Origin: an uncultured Pirellulaceae bacterium
Lineage (GTDB): Bacteria > Planctomycetota > Planctomycetia > Pirellulales > Pirellulaceae
Length of the DNA: 33,311 nt
Direction: 5' to 3'
Assembly: GCA_937967505.1 (NCBI GenBank)
Contig: CALCJM010000106.1
Location: 1 to 33,311, forward strand
Shown here: one piece after another, positions 1 through 7,682 of the stretch
Position numbering within the stretch: position 1 is the first letter of the stretch
How the letters are laid out: each line of letters begins with the position of its first letter
The notes under the pieces: generated by a model
What the model was told of the DNA's origin: nothing
The model's input: only the letters and a program-made list of their open reading frames with translations
Databases searched by the model: none
Program-made: the position numbers and the translations under genes

Positions 1-2
1 AT

Positions 3-95
3 CCAAACAGTCGTTGGATGTTTGTTACAGCTTCAGATCCCCGCGAAGAAATCCTAAGCATCAAACATCCTGATGCCATCTTAATTTACAACTAA
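3..95 (+). CDS. C-terminal end of an unidentified protein (partial)
   Basis: An open frame enters from the left edge (frame starting at base 3) and ends at a TAA at 93-95. It gives about 30 residues, including WMFVTASDPREEIL and ending DAILIYN. The mix of charged and hydrophobic residues looks like a real protein end rather than random translation, but it is too short to assign a family. A short inverted repeat (TCAGGC/GCCTGA, about 114-132) lies just after the stop and could help transcription stop, although no T-run follows it. The upstream part of the gene is outside the window. Confidence 0.45.
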   Translation, partial: PNSRWMFVTASDPREEILSIKHPDAILIYN

Positions 96-624
96 ATTGT
101 CAAAGATCATTCATCAGGCCGGGAAGCCTGACACTCACTCAAACTGATTCGACAGAAGCCGAACCAAAATTGAGGGTGATCGACATTGCGACACAAAAAC
201 ACCGCAATCGCGATCACCACCAACTCAACATCATGGCTGAAAGATTCCAACCACCAATCTTCAGACGGGGTTAGCAGCCCCCAGATTGGATCCGAGATTT
301 TATAGTCAGTTCGACTATCGTCAACAGGTTCAACACTCGAATTATGAAGAAAGACAAAAATTGGGCGGTGAAGCCTGTCGCAGTCACCCTTTGTCCGTTC
401 CGAGTCAAACCCTCGTTTGCGACAGGACGGGAAGTATACGAGCAGACGCAAAGCGCTCAAGGGGGATCACGGGCTTTTTTGAGATTTTCCTGAAAACGCC
501 TCTGGAAGGCGACAGCGCCGGGAACGAGGCGGATCGCCGGATCGACCTTCACCCAAGCGCCCGAGCATTTCGGTCGTGCGGGCAGCGGCCGGAAAGCCGA
601 ACCAACAGCTTTTCACCCAACGGT
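96..624. other. gap without a convincing gene
   Basis: Open frames on both strands overlap here, but their translations are low in plausibility (arginine- and serine-rich, no recognisable domain, no good start signal). Apart from the weak hairpin near 114-132, I see nothing that can be assigned. Confidence 0.5.
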
Positions 625-852
625 TCATCCAAGTTTCTTCAAACAGACTTCATCAATTAACCGAAACAGATCGGGAGCGTCATCGCGCGATGCCGAGATC
701 GTATCATCAATGTCGCGGTACGTTGCCCACCATCGTTTAACATCGACGCAGGCGCACCCAAGCCACAATGCACCAACGACAACTAAAGTTACGTATGCAA
801 AGAAATAGCCAGTCAAGGCGATCCAGATCATTGGCACAAACAAAGGGAGCAA
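625..852 (-). CDS. small membrane protein, unknown function
   Basis: A 75-residue frame starts at a TTG (852); an in-frame ATG lies at 831. Residues 1-35 form one long or two short hydrophobic segments (for example FVPMIWIALTGYFFAYVTLV). A polar tail follows with WWATYRD and an acidic/helical C-terminus. This hydrophobic-then-polar layout is typical of small inner-membrane proteins. The frame stays open upstream of the TTG for about 27 further codons before an in-frame TGA, and those codons also look protein-like (for example KLLKATPPRLFLEF). They contain no ATG, GTG or TTG, so the gene may have lost its original start. It is divergent in sequence from anything I can name, and no neighbour suggests a role. 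Confidence 0.45.
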   Translation of the reverse strand: MLPLFVPMIWIALTGYFFAYVTLVVVGALWLGCACVDVKRWWATYRDIDDTISASRDDAPDLFRLIDEVCLKKLG

Positions 853-1022
853 CCGCGAGCCACAAAATTCAAGGAAGAGCCTGGGGGGCGTTGCCTTGAG
901 TAACTTGGGCGTGACGGAGAAAGGCTGGCGGCGCGGTCAGGTAGCGTGGACCTACCCGCCTACGCTCCTTCCGCATCTCCCAAAACCGATAGCAAAGCCC
1001 TTCCTAGCAGAAACGAGCGCTT

Positions 1023-2465
1023 CTACACCCAGATATCACTGGTGCAATCACCACCCGGAAATCGAACTTCGTGGGCTCGCACTGCCCCGCCGGGTTCATC
1101 GCCAAAATCCAACATGAAATCAGTGTTCAGTTTCATTCCGCCAGATTCTGTGTTGCAGTCAACTTGCAACATGTAGGATCCTGCCTTGGCCATGTCAGGA
1201 TAGAATTGGTCATCCCAAGCTGAATAGAGGCTGCTGGTGACGTACAAACGTTTTCCATCGAGACTTAACTGTAGCATCTGCGGTCCGCCGCCGAGCGTCT
1301 TGCCTTCCCAAGACGACGGTTTGCCAAGCACACCGCCCAGCCAGACCTGACCTGTCAATTTTGGATTGGCGGGGTCGCTGACGTCGTACTGTCGCAAGTC
1401 TCCGTGCAGCCAGTTGGAGAAGTACAGATATTTGTCATCCATCGACAGTAATATATCCGTCACCAATCCCGGCACCGGGAACGGCCAGCCTTCCTTTTCG
1501 ATTGAGTCTACCGCAATTACTTTTTCGGCCTTCCAAGCATCGCCCTCTTTGAACCAGTGCCAGATTGTACTGGAGAGCGCCGCCCCCACGAAGCCGTGCG
1601 TACTATCAGGGTCATGTTGAAAACGCACCTCCAGCGGAATCTGGCCTTCCTCTCCAAGGTCAATGGACTGTTCGATCTTACGTTCCGTCCAGTTCCAAAA
1701 ATGCAGCGACTGGCCGTATTTGCCTTGAGCAACTTCGGCTGGTTTGAATCCTTTCGAAACGGTATTGGGGGCTGCCCATTCGCTGCTGACCATGACGTTA
1801 TGCCGAGGCTGATACCAGAAGTCATAATTGAACTTCATCGCACCGGTATCCTTGGTCCACAGTCCGGAGATTTCAAAATCCTGATTCAGCATGATGAACC
1901 CACCCGGAGCGCTCCCATCGGCCAGCCCCAACATCGAGATCATAATGTTGCCGTCTGCCAAGCAATGAACCGTATGTGGCGCACTCAACCCAGTCTTCTT
2001 TTTGACTTCGTCTCCTTCAATGACCTTGTGAATTTTGGGGGCCGCGGGATCGGAGGTATCGACGATATGGATTCGGCTGCTGGTAAGTCCGGGCAGCACA
2101 ATATAGCGGCGTTCTTTTCCATCCTGACCGTGACAACTGCTGCACGAGTTCCAACCGTAGTGGTGCAACTCGTCACCGACGTTGGGCATCGGCAAGCGAT
2201 GGATCACTTTGCCGTAGTTGGCCGATTTCGGATCGACATCAATCGTGGCGAGATAGTCGGGCAGATCGATACCTGTTCCCGTGCGGATACAAGGCACATA
2301 AGCCAGCGTCTCTGCCGGCGACTCCATCGCGGCCTTGGGCGACGCATGAGTGCGTGCGCAGCACGGCAGCGGTGGATCTTCGGCACGGGCGTAGCGATCC
2401 AACGAAGTAAGCGAGGCGGCCAGTGCCGCTCCGGTCGTTGCTTGAAGAAAATTTCTGCGTTGCAT
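1023..2465 (-). CDS. selenium-binding protein family / methanethiol oxidase homologue, Tat-exported
   Basis: This 480-residue protein matches the SBP56 (SELENBP1) family, whose characterised members oxidise methanethiol to formaldehyde, H2S and H2O2, with copper in the bacterial enzymes. Family landmarks seen are HHYGWNSCSSCHG (about residues 101-113), LPGLTSSRIHIVDT, YDFWYQPRHNVMVSSEW, VRFQHDP, VPGLVTDILLSMDDKYLYFSNWLHGD and the closing PGGDCTSDIW; together they cover the whole beta-propeller. The N-terminus MQRRNFLQ plus a hydrophobic stretch is a twin-arginine signal, so the protein is probably periplasmic. I chose the ATG at 2465 because AAGGA sits 7 nt upstream and the Tat motif follows at once; the frame opens 48 nt earlier without support. 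The gene stands alone, with no copper chaperone (SCO) or partner gene beside it. The methanethiol-oxidase activity is inferred from the family. Confidence 0.9.
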   Translation of the reverse strand: MQRRNFLQATTGAALAASLTSLDRYARAEDPPLPCCARTHASPKAAMESPAETLAYVPCIRTGTGIDLPDYLATIDVDPKSANYGKVIHRLPMPNVGDELHHYGWNSCSSCHGQDGKERRYIVLPGLTSSRIHIVDTSDPAAPKIHKVIEGDEVKKKTGLSAPHTVHCLADGNIMISMLGLADGSAPGGFIMLNQDFEISGLWTKDTGAMKFNYDFWYQPRHNVMVSSEWAAPNTVSKGFKPAEVAQGKYGQSLHFWNWTERKIEQSIDLGEEGQIPLEVRFQHDPDSTHGFVGAALSSTIWHWFKEGDAWKAEKVIAVDSIEKEGWPFPVPGLVTDILLSMDDKYLYFSNWLHGDLRQYDVSDPANPKLTGQVWLGGVLGKPSSWEGKTLGGGPQMLQLSLDGKRLYVTSSLYSAWDDQFYPDMAKAGSYMLQVDCNTESGGMKLNTDFMLDFGDEPGGAVRAHEVRFPGGDCTSDIWV

Positions 2466-2930
2466 TTCTGAGTCCTTTTTTTGCTGTGACGACGCGCCCC
2501 TTCCCGTTGGCACTCAAAAGTATTTGAGTGGATTGCGGCCAGAAATGCAAATTCGGGGCTGGCGTGTCTTTGCGTGCCGATGGCGTCTCTCCAAGATTGG
2601 CAATAGAAACACACGCTAATCTGTCTGCACTCACAGCCCCGCGAATCAGCGGGCTTTCTGGCATTCACCCGGGCCGTTGGTCGCCGCGCAGCCAGTTGGC
2701 AGTTTAGAAGAACCAGCGTCCCTGAATGAGACTGTACTTCAGGCAGTTTAAAATAAGAGTGCAGGATCTTAAGGCACTTGGGGGAGCATTTCGCATTCGA
2801 ACACTTCGAGTATACGGCGCGAGTCGGTAAAGCCTCGCAAGCGTGTTTTAATGCCTAAAACGACGGGCTCCGAACCTAGTTTTTGTCCACGCCTTCAACG
2901 ACGAAAGAGACAAGTCCAGCTGGCGGCAAG
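2466..2930. other. intergenic region
   Basis: This gap of about 465 bp holds only shadow frames of the neighbouring gene. The ribosome-binding site and promoter of the selenium-binding-protein gene must lie in its left part. I see no repeat or RNA gene until the hairpin at 2931. Confidence 0.5.
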
Positions 2931-2965
2931 AAAAAAGCGTCCCTGACAAAGCTGACAGGAACGCT
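2931..2965 (-). terminator. displaced host terminator of tRNA-Phe
   Basis: Read on the minus strand, an imperfect stem (AGCGTTCCTG paired with CAGGGACGCT) is followed directly by six T residues. It lies just beyond the tRNA fragment in the left attachment repeat, exactly where the terminator of the tRNA gene would have been before the element integrated. It now terminates nothing obvious. Confidence 0.65.
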
Positions 2966-2968
2966 CAA

Positions 2969-3025
2969 GATTATGAAGTGGTCGGGGGCGGGCTCGAACC
3001 GCCGACACATGGATTTTCAGTCCAT
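2969..3025. repeat. left attachment site (57-bp repeat with tRNA-Phe fragment)
   Basis: These 57 bp are identical to 13995-14051. The segment holds the 3' part of tRNA-Phe (minus strand) from the anticodon stem to the discriminator (2979-3025) plus 10 bp of 3' flank. The match stops exactly at the 5' edge of the anticodon stem, so the strand exchange probably occurred in or near the anticodon loop. This copy has no 5' half and cannot make a tRNA. Confidence 0.93.
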
Positions 3026-3232
3026 GTATCAATCACGATTCACGCGGCAGAAACCGACACGCCGACCAACCTCGTGTTTGAGGCGGGGCAAAATGCGGGG
3101 CATTTCGACCAACAAACTTTTGACGAGTGGATAGCACAATGCCCAGTCCCGTTGCAAGAATCGTCTATCTGCCTCAGTCATCGTACTGGACCGGCTGCCA
3201 TCCAATCACGCACTTTTGATGAAAGAGGTTGA
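3026..3232 (+). other. orphan C-terminal coding segment of the integrase (circular form)
   Basis: The reading frame that crosses the left attachment core is the same frame used by the integrase in the right core. After the shared core it stays open for 68 codons and stops at TGA 3230-3232, just 3 nt before the next gene's ATG. In the excised circle this segment would be fused in frame to the integrase and would replace its four last residues (CSTN). The encoded tail includes NLVFEAGQNAGHFDQQTFDEW, which looks like a real acidic/polar tail. In the integrated state it has no start of its own. Confidence 0.55.
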
Positions 3233-3235
3233 TCT

Positions 3236-3493
3236 ATGGACGTTGAAGGCGCCAGAGCAGTAGCCAACGATTTGATTGTACTCAGAGACGATTCTCTGAG
3301 CCTCACGGCTGCACGTACGATTGAAGCCCTTGCGGACCGACTGAAACAGCTTGTTGCTCTTATCGAGCGTCAGAGCGAATCCTTGGATGAATCTTTGGCG
3401 GTGTGCGAACAGTTTCGCCAATTGAACGACAAACTGACGGCCGATTTTGAACGCGCGAGACGCTCTCAGTACAGCTTAGGTGGGCCGCGATAG
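3236..3493 (+). CDS. small coiled-coil protein, unknown function
   Basis: This 85-residue protein starts MDVEGARAVANDL. Its regularly spaced leucines and charged residues (RTIEALADRLKQLVALIERQ, then LDESLAVCEQFRQL) suggest a long helix or coiled coil. The start is supported by AAAGAGG about 8 nt upstream. It is the first gene inside the left end of the element and lies 3 nt after the orphan integrase tail. In the excised circle it would therefore sit directly downstream of the integrase, in the same transcript. In the integrated state its promoter would have to lie in the attachment region. A perfect 11-bp hairpin follows 35 nt after the stop. I do not recognise a family; a small DNA-binding or regulatory partner of the recombinase is possible but unproven. 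Confidence 0.55.
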   Translation: MDVEGARAVANDLIVLRDDSLSLTAARTIEALADRLKQLVALIERQSESLDESLAVCEQFRQLNDKLTADFERARRSQYSLGGPR

Positions 3494-3527
3494 TTCCAAG
3501 ATGCTGGTACCCGAAGGAAACAGCACA

Positions 3528-3555
3528 ATGGGCGCTTTTCTAACAAAGCGCCCAT
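3528..3555 (+). terminator. perfect 11-bp hairpin after the 3236 gene
   Basis: The arms ATGGGCGCTTT and AAAGCGCCCAT are perfectly complementary around the 6-nt loop TCTAAC. The position 35 nt after a stop codon suggests a transcription terminator or an mRNA 3'-end stabiliser. No T-run follows on either strand, so classical intrinsic termination is uncertain. Confidence 0.5.
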
Positions 3556-3674
3556 AATTCGCGTCTTCGGCCGATGACGCGGAAACCAGTTTACTCTTAT
3601 GCTCGTTTGATCGATCCAAACGGAATACTGGGACTGCTCGTTACCGCAGCGTAGGCGCACTACAGATCGCCGGC

Positions 3675-3699
3675 CCACCACACTTGCCAGCGATCACCA
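3675..3699 (+). repeat. dispersed repeat, copy 1 (CCACACTTGCCAGCGATC type)
   Basis: A 25-bp segment differs at one base from 4936-4960 (an A instead of G in the GCGATCGC core). It is followed within about 35 bp by GGGAGATCTC, which is also echoed after copy 3. Confidence 0.7.
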
Positions 3700-3742
3700 G
3701 CGCTGAGAACATCGGCGGGAGATCTCAAAACGAAGCTCGCAG

Positions 3743-3764
3743 CCACACTTGCCAGCGATCGCCA
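3743..3764 (+). repeat. dispersed repeat, copy 2
   Basis: These 22 bp are identical to the 3' part of copy 3 (4939-4960) and contain the octamer palindrome GCGATCGC. The copy lies 68 bp after copy 1 on the same strand. Confidence 0.75.
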
Positions 3765-4206
3765 CCAGTACTCCGTCGCTGCTTCATGTCCGAAATGCGT
3801 CACCGGATCCAGCCGCAGTGATGCCAGCTGAATCACGTTTGCAAATCTTTAGCGCGAATGATCCGAACCGGCTTCCTCAAGAGACACGGCTTTCCGGATC
3901 CTGCCGCATTAGCCAGCGTCGCGGCGTCGCGGCCTCGAGTTTTCGAACACTGTCAGCTGCGGGGCGTTCATAGTCGATCGACAGCCTTGATTTTCTGCGT
4001 CGTTGCCGGCATGCAAAACACCGGTTCGATGCTGAAACCGCCCGTTTGACGTCGAAATGGCCCCAGAAATCGCCCCAAATTGGCTCGTTTCGAGTCGCTT
4101 TGGTCAGCTGATTCGCCCGGTAAGCATCGACTGGAAAATCATCACACGGCCCGTCATTCTGAACAGTGAAGTATCCCGAATCCGCTAGGAGACGTCGGTT
4201 TTCACC

Positions 4207-4335
4207 GTGGGAAGGCCCCCCCTTTGGGTCCTGTCCTGCCCCCCGGGGCCGATCACCGCGAGGCTTCGCATGGCGATTTTTGAGCGCGAGAAATATTTTT
4301 TTGGGCTTTATATAGCCTCAGATTTTTTTGGGAAA
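4207..4335 (+). other. C-rich/T-rich composition block, possible cos-like or packaging site
   Basis: The block contains a run of seven C, GGGTCCTGTCC, CCCCCCGGGGCC, then GCGAGGC and several T-runs (ATTTTTTTGGG, GATTTTTTTGGG). The order GGGTCCT, C/G-runs, GCGAGGC, TTTTTGG is how I remember the sequence before small-terminase genes in many HK97-type cos phages. No terminase gene follows here. The resemblance is from memory only; an ordinary low-complexity region is the main alternative. A 60-codon frame across it looks spurious. Confidence 0.25.
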
Positions 4336-4419
4336 AAATTCCAGCTGTTGCCGATCGCCGATTCACAGGGGCAGCCCATCCCATTTTGAGACACAGCCGG
4401 GGAAAGTGCGCTCGAGTAT

Positions 4420-4794
4420 TCACAAATCTCTACGCAAAGATTGGCTCAACAAAAATTTGCGATGTTGAATTTCAAAGTCTGGTCGCTGAACCGAAACTTC
4501 AAAACCACAATCGCCTGGACAAACAAACTCAATCGTGAATCGGTTGTATTGTTTGACGACGCATGCGACGGCCTTCAGATCGGATGAGCAGTTGGGGCAC
4601 CAGTGCGGCACCGTTGGGATTTTGAACCTTGGTCTCGTGCGCTGCTCCGATTCACCGCATCCCGGCACCCGGCAATAGTAATACCGCTTTCCTGAGTGAG
4701 CCGAAGAAGATTTGAGCTCCATCTTGCAGAAATGCTTTTTGCAATAAGGTGGTCCGGCAAAGACAAGTTCATGCTTTCGGGATGCATTTTCCAT
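4420..4794 (-). CDS. double zinc-ribbon protein, unknown function
   Basis: This 124-residue protein has eight cysteines in two four-cysteine sets: C18 and C23 with C41 and C46, then C66-P-N-C69 with C92 and C96 (CPGDC). That spacing is what two zinc ribbons would show, so the protein probably binds zinc and perhaps nucleic acid or protein. The basic stretch between the two sets (QRTRPRFK) fits nucleic-acid contact. The start at 4794 is the first in-frame ATG and I see no clear ribosome-binding site. It stands alone on the minus strand in a repeat-rich part of the element. I do not recognise a named family. The ordered cysteine pattern is the reason for believing it is real. Confidence 0.65.
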   Translation of the reverse strand: MENASRKHELVFAGPPYCKKHFCKMELKSSSAHSGKRYYYCRVPGCGESEQRTRPRFKIPTVPHWCPNCSSDLKAVACVVKQYNRFTIEFVCPGDCGFEVSVQRPDFEIQHRKFLLSQSLRRDL

Positions 4795-4935
4795 TCGGGA
4801 ATTCTAACAGGTATGGTCTGTTGGCCTTCCATCGCACGCGTGCCAGGACAGCTAGTCACCGCTGCCTAAACACATCGCCCAGCCGTCGAATCACGCCGGC
4901 CGTTTCACATCGATGGATCACGGCTCAAACTGGGG

Positions 4936-4960
4936 CCACCACACTTGCCAGCGATCGCCA
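4936..4960 (+). repeat. dispersed repeat, copy 3
   Basis: The 25-bp copy matches 3675-3699 (one mismatch) and 3743-3764 (22 bp identical). The following 30 bp (TGCGGGATCTCGAAA) again resembles what follows copy 1. The region 4860-5273 contains no gene but has related fragments, such as CACTTGCGATGCCACCAGCT near 5232. Confidence 0.7.
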
Positions 4961-5273
4961 TCGCTTCGAGCCTAAATGCTTCTGCGGGATCTCGAAATGA
5001 GACTGCGACCGACAACTGCCCCGAAAAAGGCACGTGCGTTCACAGGTTTTTGGCTGGCAAAATCTCTCGAGCGACTCCGATTCCCGCGGCATTGGGCGAC
5101 AACACTTGCGACGTTGGGCGTCAGAAAATGAAGACACGCGATCGCGGGCCAATTTGAGCAACGTTCGGAAGCATGGAGGATTCTAGTTCGTCCGGACTTG
5201 CACAGTTTCCGGATCTATTGCCGCACCCAATGCACTTGCGATGCCACCAGCTGAATCACTTCTGGCTGATCGG

Positions 5274-7241
5274 TTAATCTCTTTCGTCGTGCACGCGGGA
5301 TTGGGCCGCAGCATTCCCGGTCGTTGGCGTGGGAACAGCATTTTCGGCGGGAGACGTCTGAGGCGGTGGAGTGGCTGCCGCAGTCGCTGTTTGCTGCATA
5401 GCTGCTGTCATGCGGTTCATCGCCTCGGTGTTAGCACGTAAAGCGGCTTGAATCGGTTTGGCGTCATCAATCGGCAATGGGCCAAAACCGCGTGGAAAAT
5501 CGGTTGGCGTCTTGAGTGATTCGGGTGGCAGTTCCGGACGTGCTGGCTGAGGATTGGCCAACGTTGTGGGTGGCAGTTCCGGACGTGCTGGCTGGGGTTC
5601 TAGTACCGCTTTGGGATCGGCAATTACTTTCGCGTTGACTGTCGCTGGTGGTGCAGCTGGCTTGTTGATCGATCTCAGATCGGCTTGAAAATCGGTAATG
5701 TCCGATACCGCTTGCCGAATCACATCGACGTCGGCACGCTCTTTCTCTGTCAGCTCTTCGTCTGTTCGATTGGTTCCGAAGAACACGCTACCTTGCCGGA
5801 TGGATCGCTCCCGCGTCTGCAATAATTCAATTGCCCGGCTTCCAACCTCTCCGTCTAACATTGACTCGCGAACCGACCGCGAAAAGTTAAAACCAATCTC
5901 CTCAATAGATGAACCGAAAAGATCCGATCCCGTTTTCTCAATCGCTTCCTTGTATGCTGAAGTGATCTGTCCTCGAATTGCAGCCTCGCCTGTGGTCTGT
6001 GCCGATTCAATCAAACCTTCTTGTCTTCGTTTTTTGTCGGCGATTTTGAGATTGGTAGTCAGGTTCCCCAATTGATCAGCCATTCGGTCACGAAGATCTC
6101 CGTCAGCTTTTATAGTGGGAAGCGTCGCGTCGAATTGCCGCGCCGCAACAGTGTCGTTACCTGCCAAAAGATCTCGAACAATTGGCTTAAACTGGATTTC
6201 GAAACCGGTGGACAACAGGTCGTCACGGACGGCAATGTCTGCCTTGGCAGGTTTCACACCGGCGTTGATGGCATCCGTAATTCGCTCGTTAAGGTTCTGG
6301 GCAAAATCGAGCCGCTCGGCAACACTGAGGGCCGATTGCTTTCTAGCATCCTCGATCGACACACCAGCGTTCGTCAGTTTTTCAAATTTGGCTTGATCAA
6401 TTTCAAAGTTTCGTTCTAAGGCAACAGACAATGCAGCAACCGCTGTCGCTGTTTTTGCTCCGTCTTTATCCTTAACTTGCTGGCCCAAAGATGCGAACAA
6501 CGCCGAAGTTTCTATAGCAGCCCTTTCGGGTGAGATGTTCTTTTGCGTGTTTACTCCTGCAGCAACAGCCGGAGCAACATTTTTGAACGACTCCAGTTTC
6601 CTAACACGCGCTTTAGCCATCGTTGACAAAACCAAGCCTGCGGTATCTTCTGCGGACATCCGAGAAACCGTCGCCAAATCGGCAACCGCTTCAGAACCGG
6701 GAACAAGTTGATCCGGATTGGACTTGAACAACGGTGCCATAGCTTCGACAACATCAAGTGCTAGATCTCGATCGCCACCGGTCGCGGTTACGGCACTCGC
6801 TCCAGCTTCCATAATCGGCGCTTTGGACTGAAATCCGGCGTCCTTACTGATTTCCTCCAGTCGGCCGATGAATTTTGTCTTCACCTCACGCGGCGCATCA
6901 CCCAAGTTGACGACCACGTCAGCCTCAGCCTCAGCAATGCGTACCGAAGCATCTCGCGCAGCCAGTTCAAGTCTCTCTTTGCGTTCCAGTTCCGTGTTAA
7001 TCCCGGCCAAGGCAGCATGCATGGAGATGTATTGCCCCGCCATGTCTTTGACGCCTTTGATTGCGCGACGATTGGCTGTCTCCAATTTATCCACAGCCGA
7101 GACTTGCTTGTTGCCCGTCTGTACAGCAGTAGTCTTTAAATTGCGAAGCTGCCCTTCTTGCCTGATCTGAGCGGCCAGCAGTTTTTCATGTTCCTTAATC
7201 AGCTGTGAGAAATCGCCGGAGAATTTTTGTTTGAGTGCCAT
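5274..7241 (-). CDS. phage tail tape-measure-like protein
   Basis: This 655-residue protein has a charged coiled-coil N-terminus (MALKQKFSGDFSQLIKEHEKLLAAQ and on to about residue 120). An alanine-rich helical core follows (about 130-330) with segments such as APIMEAGASAVTATGG, SRMSAEDTAGLVLSTMAKA and RAAIETSALFASLGQQ, and the protein ends in a Pro/Ala/Thr-rich tail. The core has the look of the TP901-type tape-measure core, where a repeated sampling of MSAED-like turns and AG motifs is common. It lacks the long hydrophobic segments of large tape measures and is shorter than most. No other tail, capsid or baseplate gene is near. It is the only long minus-strand gene in the element and is followed by non-coding repeats. 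Another extended helical structural protein is possible. Confidence 0.5.
   Translation of the reverse strand: MALKQKFSGDFSQLIKEHEKLLAAQIRQEGQLRNLKTTAVQTGNKQVSAVDKLETANRRAIKGVKDMAGQYISMHAALAGINTELERKERLELAARDASVRIAEAEADVVVNLGDAPREVKTKFIGRLEEISKDAGFQSKAPIMEAGASAVTATGGDRDLALDVVEAMAPLFKSNPDQLVPGSEAVADLATVSRMSAEDTAGLVLSTMAKARVRKLESFKNVAPAVAAGVNTQKNISPERAAIETSALFASLGQQVKDKDGAKTATAVAALSVALERNFEIDQAKFEKLTNAGVSIEDARKQSALSVAERLDFAQNLNERITDAINAGVKPAKADIAVRDDLLSTGFEIQFKPIVRDLLAGNDTVAARQFDATLPTIKADGDLRDRMADQLGNLTTNLKIADKKRRQEGLIESAQTTGEAAIRGQITSAYKEAIEKTGSDLFGSSIEEIGFNFSRSVRESMLDGEVGSRAIELLQTRERSIRQGSVFFGTNRTDEELTEKERADVDVIRQAVSDITDFQADLRSINKPAAPPATVNAKVIADPKAVLEPQPARPELPPTTLANPQPARPELPPESLKTPTDFPRGFGPLPIDDAKPIQAALRANTEAMNRMTAAMQQTATAAATPPPQTSPAENAVPTPTTGNAAAQSRVHDERD
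5523..5594 (-). repeat. 27-bp direct repeat inside the tape-measure-like gene
   Basis: Bases 5523-5549 are repeated exactly at 5568-5594, 45 bp (15 codons) apart. They encode the repeated peptide QPARPELPP in the proline-rich C-terminal linker. In-frame recombination between the copies would remove 15 residues. Confidence 0.85.
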
Positions 7242-7554
7242 AGGATTGTCGTTTCGTCAGGTCTTTTCTGCTGGGACGGTGTCCGGCGATTCGCCAGAGG
7301 TCAAACTCTATTCCTCATCTGCGTGGCTTTCCAGTCTTTTCTCAGTTTCGTATTCGCCTGCAGCGCCGACGTTTCCCGCGTTGCTGGCCTTTCAAGTTCG
7401 CCGAACCGTAAATACTACCAGCCGATGCAGGTGCAACGGTTGCGCGATGTCACACGGAAGCGAGGGAGACAATGCGATTGACAAAGCAGCCGCGATCAGG
7501 TGAAATCAGGTCTCTGGAATTGTGAAATCTGAAAATGTGAAAACGGAAAGAGAG

Positions 7555-7637
7555 AAGCGTCACCTACTTGGTATTGGATCGCCGTAAGGCCCCACCGTCC
7601 TCACAGACGGCAGAGTAGCACGTGGGTGACGCTTTTT
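7555..7637 (+). ncRNA. candidate structured RNA or attenuator upstream of the HNH gene
   Basis: AAGCGTCAC (7555-7563) pairs perfectly with GTGACGCTT (7626-7634). The stem can continue with CTACT (7564-7568) and AGTAG (7614-7618) across a 3'-side bulge. Inside are two hairpins: GCC-GTAA-GGC (7581-7590, a GNRA tetraloop) and CCGTC-CTCACA-GACGG (7595-7610). A T-run follows (7633-7637), so the whole could be a terminator, a riboswitch-like leader or a small RNA. The HNH gene starts 46 nt downstream. I cannot match it to a known RNA family by eye. Confidence 0.45.
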
Positions 7638-7682
7638 GCTTTGCAGGTCGTCTTCTAAGCGATCGGCAGAAAGGCGGTTCCT

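Larger units (their letters stand above)
3556..4419. other. gene-poor stretch with dispersed short repeats
   Basis: No convincing gene is seen. The stretch contains two copies of a roughly 25-bp repeat (see 3675-3699 and 3743-3764) and fragments such as CCAGCTGAATCAC and TTCCGGATC that recur near 5210-5260. The C-rich block near 4215-4260 is listed separately. The repeats could be decayed remains of repetitive coding sequence, or structural DNA. Confidence 0.45.

Noticed and set aside
107..660. Overlapping opposite-strand frames of 117 and 124 codons
   Set aside because: Unlikely composition, no domain or start signal, and the two exclude each other.
1557..2471. 304-codon plus-strand frame
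   Set aside because: It lies antisense to the well-supported selenium-binding-protein gene and its translation has no family features.
2883..3134. 83-codon plus-strand frame through the left attachment site
   Set aside because: It translates the tRNA fragment in a frame different from that of the integrase; a known type of spurious frame.
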